From: a virus | Length of the DNA: 38,028 nt | Strand: one strand, 5' to 3' | Virus record (IMG/VR): IMGVR_UViG_3300031825_000049 | Coordinates: 1 to 38,028 of that record | Shown: one piece after another, positions 30,747 through 37,306 of the stretch | How the letters are laid out: each line of letters starts with the position of its first letter | Numbering within the stretch: position 1 is the first letter of the stretch | Translations under genes and position numbers: made by a program | The notes under the pieces: model-generated | Told to the model about the DNA's origin: nothing | Database searches by the model: none | Seen by the model: only the letters and a program-made list of their open reading frames with translations

Positions 30747-31016
30747 CTACTTCCTATCTAACTCCGAAATAATATCGGTTAATTGGTTAAGGACTTGGGT
30801 GCGGTATTTATCATAACCACATTCTTCGGCCGAACCGTCAGGCAATTCTCCTTTACGCACATTCCATCCGTATGCTTCCGGCAACCCAGCCACAATCGTT
30901 TGAATAAGGTTATGCGTATACTCCTTAAGCCTACGTCGTACCAGACTCTTAGGACAGTGAACAGCAGTAAAGTCCCGCACCATTTCGTCCTGCTCTCTTA
31001 TAATGTTAGTTGGCAT
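30747..31016 (-). CDS. hypothetical protein (about 89 aa)
   Basis: I choose ATG 31016 (MPTNIIREQDEMVRDFTAVH) since the upstream part of the frame overlaps the 50-residue membrane protein gene; a start at 31055 (MRNECGQ) is an alternative. Helical, with QVLNQLTDIISELDRK at the end. Function unknown. Confidence 0.55.
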   Translation of the reverse strand: MPTNIIREQDEMVRDFTAVHCPKSLVRRRLKEYTHNLIQTIVAGLPEAYGWNVRKGELPDGSAEECGYDKYRTQVLNQLTDIISELDRK

Positions 31017-31026
31017 GGGGGGGTGT

Positions 31027-31179
31027 TTAGTTAATTGTCCACATTCGTTTCTCATCACGTCTGCCAGCTTCGTATCCTGCATTCCAATCATTAAACTGGT
31101 CAGTAAGCAAAAATTTATCAGTGGCTATGCCTAAAATCAAACCGCAAACAAATAATATAATGTATGCGAATATTTCCAT
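31027..31179 (-). CDS. single-span membrane protein (50 aa)
   Basis: MEIFAYIILFVCGLILGIAT then DKFLLTDQFNDWNAGYEAGR and a charged end. The 'GYEAGRRDE' tail is common in small phage membrane proteins. The ATG follows AAGG at 3 bases. Confidence 0.65.
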   Translation of the reverse strand: MEIFAYIILFVCGLILGIATDKFLLTDQFNDWNAGYEAGRRDEKRMWTIN

Positions 31180-31190
31180 ATCCTTATTTA

Positions 31191-31349
31191 TTAAGTAATA
31201 AGTTTGTCAACACCACATCGAACACAAACATTAACAGCCTGCCAGCTGGTTATAGTGCGTGTAATAAACGCGCTAATATATTGTTGGTCCCTTGTTACGT
31301 GCATGAACTTATGGCCGAATAACCAACACCAAAATGTTCCGTATCTCAT
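31191..31349 (-). CDS. small protein with CVRCG (52 aa)
   Basis: Overlaps the previous stop as ATGA. MRYGTFWCWLFGHKFMHVTR starts with the FGHK motif seen in small phage zinc-finger-like peptides, with a final VNVCVRCGVDKLIT. The Cys/His set may bind one zinc. Confidence 0.65.
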   Translation of the reverse strand: MRYGTFWCWLFGHKFMHVTRDQQYISAFITRTITSWQAVNVCVRCGVDKLIT

Positions 31350-31669
31350 CTCACTCCCCTTTCTTTATCAATAATCTCTAGGGATTTGTCTAAGCCTAAA
31401 TCAAAATAAAAATCATCGTCATCATCACTGTCCTCATCATGTTTCTCCCCCTCTATCTGCTCTCGTATAGATGTGAGGTTGGCTTCAAAAACCTCACAAG
31501 CCAACTTAGCCATTGCCGGAGCCATCTTTCTTAATAAATCAGCTGCCACAGCGTCTTTAGCCGTTCGTTCTTCAGGTATAGGTAGCCACACGCTTTCTGG
31601 GTATTTATCTCTAATGGATTTTGTTATTCGTTCTTCTAAACTTGTTGCTTTTAGTTCTTGTTCATTCAT
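31346..31669 (-). CDS. acidic protein (107 aa)
   Basis: MNEQELKATSLEERITKSIR, helical, then a run GEKHDEDSDDDDDFYFDLGL that is strongly acidic. An acidic C-terminal region could mimic DNA or bind a basic partner. No family is recognised. Confidence 0.6.
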   Translation of the reverse strand: MNEQELKATSLEERITKSIRDKYPESVWLPIPEERTAKDAVAADLLRKMAPAMAKLACEVFEANLTSIREQIEGEKHDEDSDDDDDFYFDLGLDKSLEIIDKERGVR

Positions 31670-31826
31670 GGGAGTAAGTCCTTTTGGAAACTTTAGTTGT
31701 CATGTAACCATAACAAAGTACTAAGAGTAACCATGCAAGCACCCAGCCAGGACGATTATGCGCAGCAAACCAAACCATTTTGTAAATAGTCCAACAAAAT
31801 CCAGCAAACCACAAATATTTTTCCAT
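31662..31826 (-). CDS. Trp-rich membrane protein (54 aa)
   Basis: ATG 31826 opens MEKYLWFAGFCWTIYKMVWF then AAHNRPGWVLAWLLLVLCYG, with two short hydrophobic spans. Its stop lies inside the next gene's first codons, giving translational coupling. Function unknown. Confidence 0.6.
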   Translation of the reverse strand: MEKYLWFAGFCWTIYKMVWFAAHNRPGWVLAWLLLVLCYGYMTTKVSKRTYSHE

Positions 31827-31852
31827 ATCTTTATAAGTTAATTAACGGAGGA

Positions 31853-31974
31853 GAGGTGGCGGCAGGCGTCGAACCCTGCTTCTCTTGCTTCTTAGCTAAT
31901 TAGGCCAAGCTGTGCAAGCGAGCTAACCCTGTATTGGATAGCTTTTCCAACATTACCGTACTCCACACCACCTC
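31853..31974 (-). ncRNA. tRNA-like structured RNA candidate
   Basis: GAGGTGGTG (31966-31974) pairs with CGCCACCTC (31853-31861) over 9 pairs with one wobble, directly stacked on GCAGG/CCTGC (31875-31879 with 31862-31866) around GTTCGACG, which looks like a T-arm. TTGGA-AAAGCTA-TCCAA resembles an anticodon arm but lacks U33, and a long variable-type arm CTTGC/GCAAG is present. The 8-base T-loop and 9-pair acceptor are not canonical and no CCA is encoded. It fills the gap between the Trp-rich membrane gene and the next gene. Confidence 0.45.
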
Positions 31975-31989
31975 GCCCCCGCAAACTAG

Positions 31990-32472
31990 CTAGGGGAGGA
32001 ATTCTTCATGTATTTTTTTATTACCTTCTACACAAAATTTGCAAGAACTATGCAGTAACATTTCATACCTTTCAACCATCGCCCTCTTTTCCTCTGTAAA
32101 CTTCTGGGCTTGGAAGGAGAGGAGGCTTAATACATTCGTATACTGGTAATGCGACAACGCTTCGTTTCTTTCTCCAAGTGCCTGGTCAAGCAGTCCCAAT
32201 TCCCTTTCCCACTCTTCGCTTTTAGGGGAAGTGGGGGTGTGGCAGGGGCAAGCTTTTCTTACACATTTAACATTAGATAATCCTGAATAATGAGGGTTGT
32301 AGCACCCACATTTTTCTACATTTACGCATGGTTCTGTGTGTCCTCCAGCACCGCCTGGACACTTTTCACAGCACTTCCTTTGTTCGATAGGGGGCATAGG
32401 GTTGTGTTCCGGCATACCACATCCGTCATTTTCAGAATGAGTCTGGCCTTCGGGTAATTCGTTAAAAGGCAT
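31990..32472 (-). CDS. Cys-rich N-terminal protein (160 aa)
   Basis: Residues 18-80 have many Cys (KCCEKCPGG, CVNVEKCGCYNPHYSG, CVRKACPCH), suggesting a multi-zinc or disulfide-rich domain. Residues 88-150 form a helical domain (ELGLLDQALGERNEALSHYQ). No family is recognised; the combination is unusual. Confidence 0.6.
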   Translation of the reverse strand: MPFNELPEGQTHSENDGCGMPEHNPMPPIEQRKCCEKCPGGAGGHTEPCVNVEKCGCYNPHYSGLSNVKCVRKACPCHTPTSPKSEEWERELGLLDQALGERNEALSHYQYTNVLSLLSFQAQKFTEEKRAMVERYEMLLHSSCKFCVEGNKKIHEEFLP

Positions 32473-32480
32473 AAAATTAT

Positions 32481-32783
32481 TTACTCCTTATTAGATGTGG
32501 GGGTTACGGGCTCATAAGTTTTTTCAAAGATGTCGGGCTTGCAGGGATAAAATTCACCGTTTATGCCTTTGATAATCCAATCCCCAACAACTGCTTTCAT
32601 TTCACCCTCTAGTGTCTGTATAAAAATATCTGTGCCATTATGCCACGCTACTCTGTCTTTATCGTCAATGGTTTGTCCGCCATTTATCCAATTAACAATC
32701 TTATCCATAGTTGGACTACCAACTTCATTGTTTGTGGTAAATTCTTCTGCTTCAACTATTACTGGCTTTTTTCTAAATTTCAT
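32481..32783 (-). CDS. conserved phage protein (100 aa)
   Basis: MKFRKKPVIVEAEEFTTNNE and GDWIIKGINGEFYPCKPDIF then EKTYEPV are the hallmark phrases of a very common small phage protein of unknown function. The PGDWIIxGVxGExYPCKPDIFxxTYE line is strongly conserved across unrelated phages. Confidence 0.85.
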   Translation of the reverse strand: MKFRKKPVIVEAEEFTTNNEVGSPTMDKIVNWINGGQTIDDKDRVAWHNGTDIFIQTLEGEMKAVVGDWIIKGINGEFYPCKPDIFEKTYEPVTPTSNKE

Positions 32784-32813
32784 ATCTTTCCTTTCTTTAA
32801 ATTATTGGCTTGT

Positions 32814-32893
32814 GGGGAACCAGCTTAACGAAACCAGCGATATTCCATTACTTTTATGCTCACAAAGCAAGGGTAGTTATGAGCCAGTTCCCC
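32814..32893 (-). other. 80-base closed stem in an intergenic gap
   Basis: GGGGAAC (32887-32893) pairs with GTTCCCC (32814-32820) at tRNA distance, with a GCTC/GAGC stem inside. No standard T-arm or anticodon arm is visible, so it is recorded as a structured element only. Confidence 0.35.
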
Positions 32894-32910
32894 AAAAACC
32901 AACAATACCT

Positions 32911-32982
32911 TTAGGGGGTGGGGGCTTGTGGTTTTTCAAGCCCAGTAGTAGGTTCAAAAGTCCAATCTTTTATTCTCTTCAT
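32911..32982 (-). CDS. very small ORF (23 aa)
   Basis: AGGA lies 9 bases before ATG 32982; MKRIKDWTFEPTTGLEKPQA-PTP. Short, Pro-rich end. Support is the ribosome site only. Confidence 0.35.
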   Translation of the reverse strand: MKRIKDWTFEPTTGLEKPQAPTP

Positions 32983-32994
32983 ATAATATATCCT

Positions 32995-33207
32995 TTACTT
33001 CCTATTAGCTTTCTTCCACAAAAAAGTCATTGTCTGTTTGGCTTTTGTTAAAGCGGTCTCTAGTTCTTTAATATGTCTCTGCCTTTCTTTTTCCAAGGAT
33101 TCGTCATGGGCTAAAAGTAGCTTTTTTAATTCATCATGCTGCTCCCAAGTTAAATCCACTCCAATAGACTTTAAATAATCCCAAATTTTTACTCTATCTT
33201 CTTTCAT
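32995..33207 (-). CDS. coiled-coil peptide (70 aa)
   Basis: MKEDRVKIWDYLKSIGVDLT, then WEQHDELKKLLLAHDESLEK and helical heptads to the end (ELETALTKAKQTMTFL). A small helical, probably self-associating protein. No family assigned. Confidence 0.6.
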   Translation of the reverse strand: MKEDRVKIWDYLKSIGVDLTWEQHDELKKLLLAHDESLEKERQRHIKELETALTKAKQTMTFLWKKANRK

Positions 33208-33244
33208 ACACGCTTTTCTCCATTTAATTAGTTTAAGAGGGGGG

Positions 33245-33958
33245 CTACTGAATAATTGCTTTATAAGTTACACCGTCCAATTTAACTTCCACTTCCTTGC
33301 CTTTTAATGAGGGTGTTTCCTCAATCGGAGTAATCTCGTAATCACCCAGAACGTACTGATTTTTCCAATACGTTGAGCCGGTCTTGTCTGTTATGTCGGT
33401 TATCTTTCCTGTATCATCGCCGCCGATAAACCAGCCTTTAGTAAAAGAAACTTTTGCGGACACCCATGCGTTACCGGACACCCGTGCGTTACCGGACACC
33501 CGTGCGTCACCGTACACCTGTGCGTCACCGGACACCCGTGCGTCACCGTACACCTGTGCGTTACCGTACACCTGTGCGTCACCGTACACCTGTGCGTTAC
33601 CGGACACCCGTGCGTCACCGTACACCCGTGCGTTACCGTACACCTGTGCGTTACCGTACACCTGTGCGTCACCGTACACCTGTGCGTTACCGTACACCTG
33701 TGCGTCACCGGACACCCGTGCGTCACCGTACACCTGTGCGTCACAGGACACCCGTGCGTCACCGTACACCTGTGCGTTACCGGACACCCGTGCGTCACAG
33801 GACACCCATGCGTTGCCGTCTTGGCTTAGGTTTTCTTCCTTTTCTACATAACCGCCTAACTCACCCTTAACCACTATCCCAAAACTAACCGTCGCCTCAA
33901 TCTGCCATAGAGTTATTCCACACCACTCTTTTTTGTTCTTTGTAAGCTTAAATTTCAT
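33245..33958 (-). CDS. hexapeptide-repeat beta-helix protein (237 aa)
   Basis: An N-terminal segment (CGITLWQIEATVSFGIVVKG) and a C-terminal segment (GWFIGGDDTGKITDITDKTG) flank about 20 copies of a six-residue unit, [N/D]A-[R/Q/W]-V-[Y/S]-G. This is the left-handed or pentapeptide-like beta-helix pattern ('GNARVYGDAQVSG') found in many phage and bacterial proteins. The coding DNA is an 18-bp minisatellite. The regular helix suggests a rod-like surface for binding, but no function is known. Confidence 0.75.
   Translation of the reverse strand: MKFKLTKNKKEWCGITLWQIEATVSFGIVVKGELGGYVEKEENLSQDGNAWVSCDARVSGNAQVYGDARVSCDAQVYGDARVSGDAQVYGNAQVYGDAQVYGNAQVYGNARVYGDARVSGNAQVYGDAQVYGNAQVYGDARVSGDAQVYGDARVSGNARVSGNAWVSAKVSFTKGWFIGGDDTGKITDITDKTGSTYWKNQYVLGDYEITPIEETPSLKGKEVEVKLDGVTYKAIIQ
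33462..33816. repeat. 18-bp tandem repeat coding for the beta-helix
   Basis: About 20 units of GTGCGTCACCGTACACCT or GTGCGTTACCGGACACCC, mixed in an irregular order. The two variant positions switch YG and SG and Q/R in the protein, and the mixture points to repeated duplication and conversion. Confidence 0.9.
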
Positions 33959-33976
33959 ATTTTTCTCTTTCTGCCT

Positions 33977-34165
33977 CTAGGTGAGGCGGTTAAATAACAG
34001 CTTCCAATTAGCTTTACTCACAAAACCTTTTTTGAAACTCTTTTTAAGATTCTCAATAATTGCCCCTTTTTTCACATCATTGGCTAGCCAAAACAATATC
34101 TTTTTGCGTATCTCGACATTGTTCCGCTCACTATATTTCCAATAATAATCAAGTTTTTCAATCAT
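33977..34165 (-). CDS. small basic helical protein (62 aa)
   Basis: MIEKLDYYWKYSERNNVEIR then KKILFWLANDVKKGAIIENL; basic, helical, no motif recognised. It overlaps the previous gene as ATGA. Confidence 0.6.
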   Translation of the reverse strand: MIEKLDYYWKYSERNNVEIRKKILFWLANDVKKGAIIENLKKSFKKGFVSKANWKLLFNRLT

Positions 34166-34503
34166 ATTTTAAGCGTCAGTTGATTAGATACTTTTTCTTC
34201 CTTAGACCACTTACGGGCTAGAAATTCTTGTACAAAGGGAGTGGGTGGCCTTTCGTATACCCTGTTTGGTTGCAAATTCTGCCCCAAGTGAGGTTTTTCT
34301 GGTGGGTTGCCAGTCAAGCGCCACATCTTCACGCCGCCCTTGTGGTAATCGTGTATAGTGCAACGGCCACCACATTCCACCTCTTTGCCCATTTCCTGTA
34401 ATCTTTTAGGCGGGTCAGCCATGTATAACGCTCTCATCTCGCTGGTGCAGTGGAATTTTGCGTCATCTAACAATTCTCTAATTTTTTGGTGTTGGCTGTT
34501 CAT
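34162..34503 (-). CDS. hypothetical protein (113 aa)
   Basis: MNSQHQKIRELLDDAKFHCT with ECGGRCTIHDYHKGGVKMWR in the centre and KPHLGQNLQPNRVYERPPTP near the end. Cys and His could bind a metal. Overlaps the preceding gene by 26 bases. No family is recognised. Confidence 0.6.
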   Translation of the reverse strand: MNSQHQKIRELLDDAKFHCTSEMRALYMADPPKRLQEMGKEVECGGRCTIHDYHKGGVKMWRLTGNPPEKPHLGQNLQPNRVYERPPTPFVQEFLARKWSKEEKVSNQLTLKI

Positions 34504-34801
34504 TTTTTATAAACTTTATAAACGCTTGAAAGTGTTTTTGGCTAATCCAGCCGCACTCTTGACACTCGTCGATATCAAACTTAGGTTCTCTTTGGTTTTC
34601 TTTTACCCAGGCCAGCCATTGAGGACTTTCTACTACGGTTTTCCAAAAGCTATCATGCCAGCCGTCGGAACAGGGGTAAGCCCAATGATAATTGTTTCCC
34701 CAGGCTTTTTTAATTGCCCCATTCAACCTCTTTTGGCTCACCGTTTTTACATTCGTTACTGGGATGTACCCAGACTTCTGTTTCTTCATAATTAGATTCA
34801 T
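34478..34801 (-). CDS. paralogue 1 of the SFWKTVxESPQW family (up to 107 aa)
   Basis: The C-terminal half reads DSFWKTVVESPQWLAWVKEN, then a short acidic linker and ISQKHFQAFIKFIKN. This matches the protein at 35809-36060 over nearly its whole length. The start is uncertain: the annotated ATG (34801) overlaps the zinc-ribbon gene by about 90 bases; a GTG at about 34735 (SQKRLNG...) is an alternative. Function unknown. Confidence 0.55.
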   Translation of the reverse strand: MNLIMKKQKSGYIPVTNVKTVSQKRLNGAIKKAWGNNYHWAYPCSDGWHDSFWKTVVESPQWLAWVKENQREPKFDIDECQECGWISQKHFQAFIKFIKNEQPTPKN

Positions 34802-34844
34802 TTACATATCTAGCACCGCAATTTTTACAAACGGTTATTTTCAT
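34710..34844 (-). CDS. zinc-ribbon-like peptide (44 aa)
   Basis: ATG 34844 overlaps the previous stop as ATGA. MKITVCKNCGARYVNESNYE then an acidic part with HPSNECKN. CxxC plus a distant His/Cys suggests one zinc. It overlaps the 5' part of paralogue 1 in another frame. Confidence 0.6.
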   Translation of the reverse strand: MKITVCKNCGARYVNESNYEETEVWVHPSNECKNGEPKEVEWGN

Positions 34845-35104
34845 TGTCCACCCCACGAATACGCCAGCCTACTTCTTTTTATGGACTCCAGGGCTTTCTG
34901 CTTGCCCTTTCCAGGGTATTTTCTTTCCATGTTTTCAGTCAGTATGTCCATATAAGATTTTCCAGGGGCAGGGATAAATTTAGGCTTAGGCTTTACAGGC
35001 TTAATTCGGCTTACTTGTCCGTTTAATCTCAAACGGCAGTCTATACAGCGTTTTCTTTTATCACCGTGGAATACTATACCGCATTGTGAGCAAGTGTTTT
35101 TCAT
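34841..35104 (-). CDS. zinc-ribbon protein (87 aa)
   Basis: MKNTCSQCGIVFHGDKRKRC-IDC gives a CxxC...CxxC ribbon at residues 5-23, then a basic Pro/Lys linker (RIKPVKPKPKFIPAPG) and a helix. Small phage zinc ribbons of this kind often bind nucleic acid or RNA polymerase; here unassigned. Confidence 0.7.
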   Translation of the reverse strand: MKNTCSQCGIVFHGDKRKRCIDCRLRLNGQVSRIKPVKPKPKFIPAPGKSYMDILTENMERKYPGKGKQKALESIKRSRLAYSWGGQ

Positions 35105-35105
35105 T

Positions 35106-35429
35106 TTAGTATCTTTTAAGGCTTGTTATAACCGCAAACCTGTCCCGTAAATCACCCCTGAACCTTTTTAACTGGCCTATAAGCAACTTAGTCTTTTCCC
35201 GCTGGCGGTAAATTTCGGTCATTTCAATAGCCCTGTCTGCCTCGCTGTTGGTTTTCAACTCTTTACGCAACTCGCCCCATTTAACACTAACCTGGTAGTT
35301 TTCTTCGTTTAACTGTTCTTCGTAGTGGCTGATAAACCCGCCAACATAACTGCTGATGATGTTACATTGCCCCGGCTCAATAATCTTTTCGGGCGTTCTC
35401 ATTATTTCAATTATTTTGGCGAGTTCCAT
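35106..35429 (-). CDS. helical protein (107 aa)
   Basis: MELAKIIEIMRTPEKIIEPG, then long charged helices (YRQREKTKLLIGQLKRFRGD). Resembles helical phage proteins with an unknown role. One base before the zinc-ribbon gene. Confidence 0.6.
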   Translation of the reverse strand: MELAKIIEIMRTPEKIIEPGQCNIISSYVGGFISHYEEQLNEENYQVSVKWGELRKELKTNSEADRAIEMTEIYRQREKTKLLIGQLKRFRGDLRDRFAVITSLKRY

Positions 35430-35443
35430 GTTTGTGTTTTTAG

Positions 35444-35794
35444 TTAGGGGGCTGGTTCAAAATAATAAGGTGTTCCGCATTGTTGTGGGTAAGCGGTATA
35501 GGTTCCATCCAACCAATCTCTCAAGCAATGCCCGTTGTTGTTCCAGCTTTTATACTGTTTTCCATTATGTTCAAAATCTCTATAAGCGGAATAGTTATTG
35601 TCCTGTCTTGGTTTTTTCTTACTGTAAAATTTATTAATTTTTATCAGTGTGTAGTTGGGGGTAAAATGTAAGTCGTCAACATACTTAAAAATTATAGTCT
35701 TGGGTGTTTCGGTTTTCCTCCAAATTCCACCGTCTGCTACTGTCCCTCCACCACTAGTAATTTTACAAGTATATTTTTTCTCTTCATTTACCAT
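35444..35794 (-). CDS. hypothetical beta-rich protein (116 aa)
   Basis: MVNEEKKYTCKITSGGGTVA, then IIFKYVDDLHFTPNYTLIKI and YKSWNNNGHCLRDWLDGTYT. Mixed beta with three Cys and a compact C-terminus. No family is recognised. Confidence 0.6.
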   Translation of the reverse strand: MVNEEKKYTCKITSGGGTVADGGIWRKTETPKTIIFKYVDDLHFTPNYTLIKINKFYSKKKPRQDNNYSAYRDFEHNGKQYKSWNNNGHCLRDWLDGTYTAYPQQCGTPYYFEPAP

Positions 35795-35808
35795 ATATGG
35801 GGGGGGGC

Positions 35809-36060
35809 TTAAACTAGATTATTCTTTTTACAAAACTGTAGGAATTCTTGAAAATGTTCGGGGCTTATAGTTCCCATTTCTTCCACTTCCGGCATATCCC
35901 TTGTCGGATTTTTCCTTTGCTCTTTTTGCCATTCTTTCCATTGAGGACTTTCTATTACCGTTTTCCAAAATGAGGGATGACCATTTTTACAACCTTGACA
36001 GGGCGGACAGTACCAGAAATGCAGGCATTTATCGCATGTACAAGTTTTATGGGGGCGCAT
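35809..36060 (-). CDS. paralogue 2 of the SFWKTVxESPQW family (83 aa)
   Basis: N-terminal HKTCTCDKCLHFWYCPPCQG-C is a dense Cys motif of zinc-knuckle type. The rest, PSFWKTVIESPQWKEWQKEQ, an acidic linker and ISPEHFQEFLQFCKKN, is homologous to the protein at 34478-34801. This shows a local duplication. Function unknown. Confidence 0.6.
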   Translation of the reverse strand: MRPHKTCTCDKCLHFWYCPPCQGCKNGHPSFWKTVIESPQWKEWQKEQRKNPTRDMPEVEEMGTISPEHFQEFLQFCKKNNLV

Positions 36061-36077
36061 AACTTCTTATTTAGTGA

Positions 36078-36770
36078 TTAGACTTTTTGCAATACAAATC
36101 CCTGTGCGTATTTATCCACCAAATGAAAACCTGCGTCCATAGCGTTTTCTATTTCCCGGAATATATTAAATCCATGCCCGACGTGCAAACCTATAATGTA
36201 AGCTGTAAAATAACTACCAGGCTTTAAAACATTTAAAGCGTTCTTATAAAACTTAGTTCTGGCCTCTGGCTCAATTAAGTCTATAACCGCTTGCGATATG
36301 GCATAATCAACAGAATTAGGTTTTATCGGTAACTTTTCGCAAATGTCAGCCTTTATAAACTCAATCTTGTTTTCCCAATTACTCCTTACGTTGCACAAAT
36401 CTACTGCTATAGATTTTTTAGCACCCAACTCTAAAGCAATAACTCCGTCGGGACTTTGTCCACAACCAAAATCACAAAACACTTTGCCTTTAAATTTATT
36501 AACATCATTTAATACGCTTCCATTTTTTTCAACAGCCCAACGTAAATACCAAAATGCGGTAGACTCAAACCTACTAAACTTATAAGGGTGCGGAATACTT
36601 TTAAAGTTCTCGTCTTTGGCCTTTCTAAAATCAATGCGCCTAGTCCAGCCTTTATTGCGAAGTTTGTAAAGAATGGCTAAATCAGTATCGCTTGTTTCAG
36701 GGCTAAAATTTTTGCGGTCAAACTTAGCAAACTTTACCTCATTTTTTGGTTTTTTAAATAGTGTTTTCAT
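36078..36770 (-). CDS. class I SAM-dependent methyltransferase (230 aa)
   Basis: The Rossmann motif I is VFCDFGCGQSPDGVIALELG (residues 97-116), then AVDLCNV at the end of strand 2, KADICEKLPIKPNSVDYAIS as motif III/IV, and VLKPGSYFTAYIIGLH as strand 5. It looks like the Methyltransf_11 type. The substrate (DNA, RNA or small molecule) is not evident; there is no DPPY or NPPY DNA-methylase motif, so a DNA N-methylase is unlikely. Confidence 0.75.
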   Translation of the reverse strand: MKTLFKKPKNEVKFAKFDRKNFSPETSDTDLAILYKLRNKGWTRRIDFRKAKDENFKSIPHPYKFSRFESTAFWYLRWAVEKNGSVLNDVNKFKGKVFCDFGCGQSPDGVIALELGAKKSIAVDLCNVRSNWENKIEFIKADICEKLPIKPNSVDYAISQAVIDLIEPEARTKFYKNALNVLKPGSYFTAYIIGLHVGHGFNIFREIENAMDAGFHLVDKYAQGFVLQKV

Positions 36771-36793
36771 ATCTTCTTTTAGTTACTAAGTCC

Positions 36794-37183
36794 TCAAATC
36801 CAGTTAAGCATTTTACCAATCTTCTTTTTAGTTTCGTTATACTCTTTCGCTTCGATTAAGTTTATTTCAACGGTAGGGTGGTATTTTTTCATGCGCTTTA
36901 GCTTGATTTTCCCCTGCTTATAACCTTTCAACTCGTCATAGTAAGGCTTGTCGTTTAGCCGTGTCACTTTAAAATCTGGCAAGTAACCGTTTCCCAAAGC
37001 ACGGGGCGGATCAGTGGAGTTGTCAATGAAGTAAAATCTTTCTGGCTCGTACTCCCAATCCTTAATCATCCCCTGCTCTTTCTGCCATTGTAGGTAAACT
37101 GCCCAATTTCGCTCCCAGCCCGAACGGAAAAATATATCTTTGTCGCCTACTCGGTAAGTGCCGCGATTTACGTTTTCAAACAT
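36794..37183 (-). CDS. PD-(D/E)XK nuclease (129 aa)
   Basis: I choose ATG 37183 (MFENVNRGTYRVGDKDIFFR). The core has SGWERNWAVYLQWQKEQGMI (E24), IKDWEYEPERFYF, LPDFKV (PD at 69-70) and DELKGYKQGK (E84, K86), a PD-(D/E)XK nuclease fold. The WEYEP...YLPDFKV...ELKG pattern is familiar from small phage endonucleases of the same superfamily. Likely a DNA-processing or host-DNA degrading nuclease. Confidence 0.75.
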   Translation of the reverse strand: MFENVNRGTYRVGDKDIFFRSGWERNWAVYLQWQKEQGMIKDWEYEPERFYFIDNSTDPPRALGNGYLPDFKVTRLNDKPYYDELKGYKQGKIKLKRMKKYHPTVEINLIEAKEYNETKKKIGKMLNWI

Positions 37184-37304
37184 TGTCGTCAGCCTCCATG
37201 CTTTCAATATCAAGTATAAGTATCTTTAAATCCTGCTTAATCGCTTTTAAACGGATTTTTAGAATATCGACTTTTTGTATGTCGGTTTGTGTTTGGGAGG
37301 GCAT
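37176..37304 (-). CDS. small helical protein (42 aa)
   Basis: ATG 37304 starts 3 bases after the previous stop. MPSQTQTDIQKVDILKIRLK then AIKQDLKILILDIESMEADD. A short amphipathic helix protein that overlaps the nuclease start by 8 bases. Confidence 0.55.
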   Translation of the reverse strand: MPSQTQTDIQKVDILKIRLKAIKQDLKILILDIESMEADDNV

Positions 37305-37306
37305 TT

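Noticed and set aside
33384-33870. Long plus- and minus-strand ORFs of RYRTPV and TVTHRC type
   Set aside because: They are alternative frames of the 18-bp repeat, which stays open in every frame; only the minus-strand beta-helix frame has non-repeat flanking domains.
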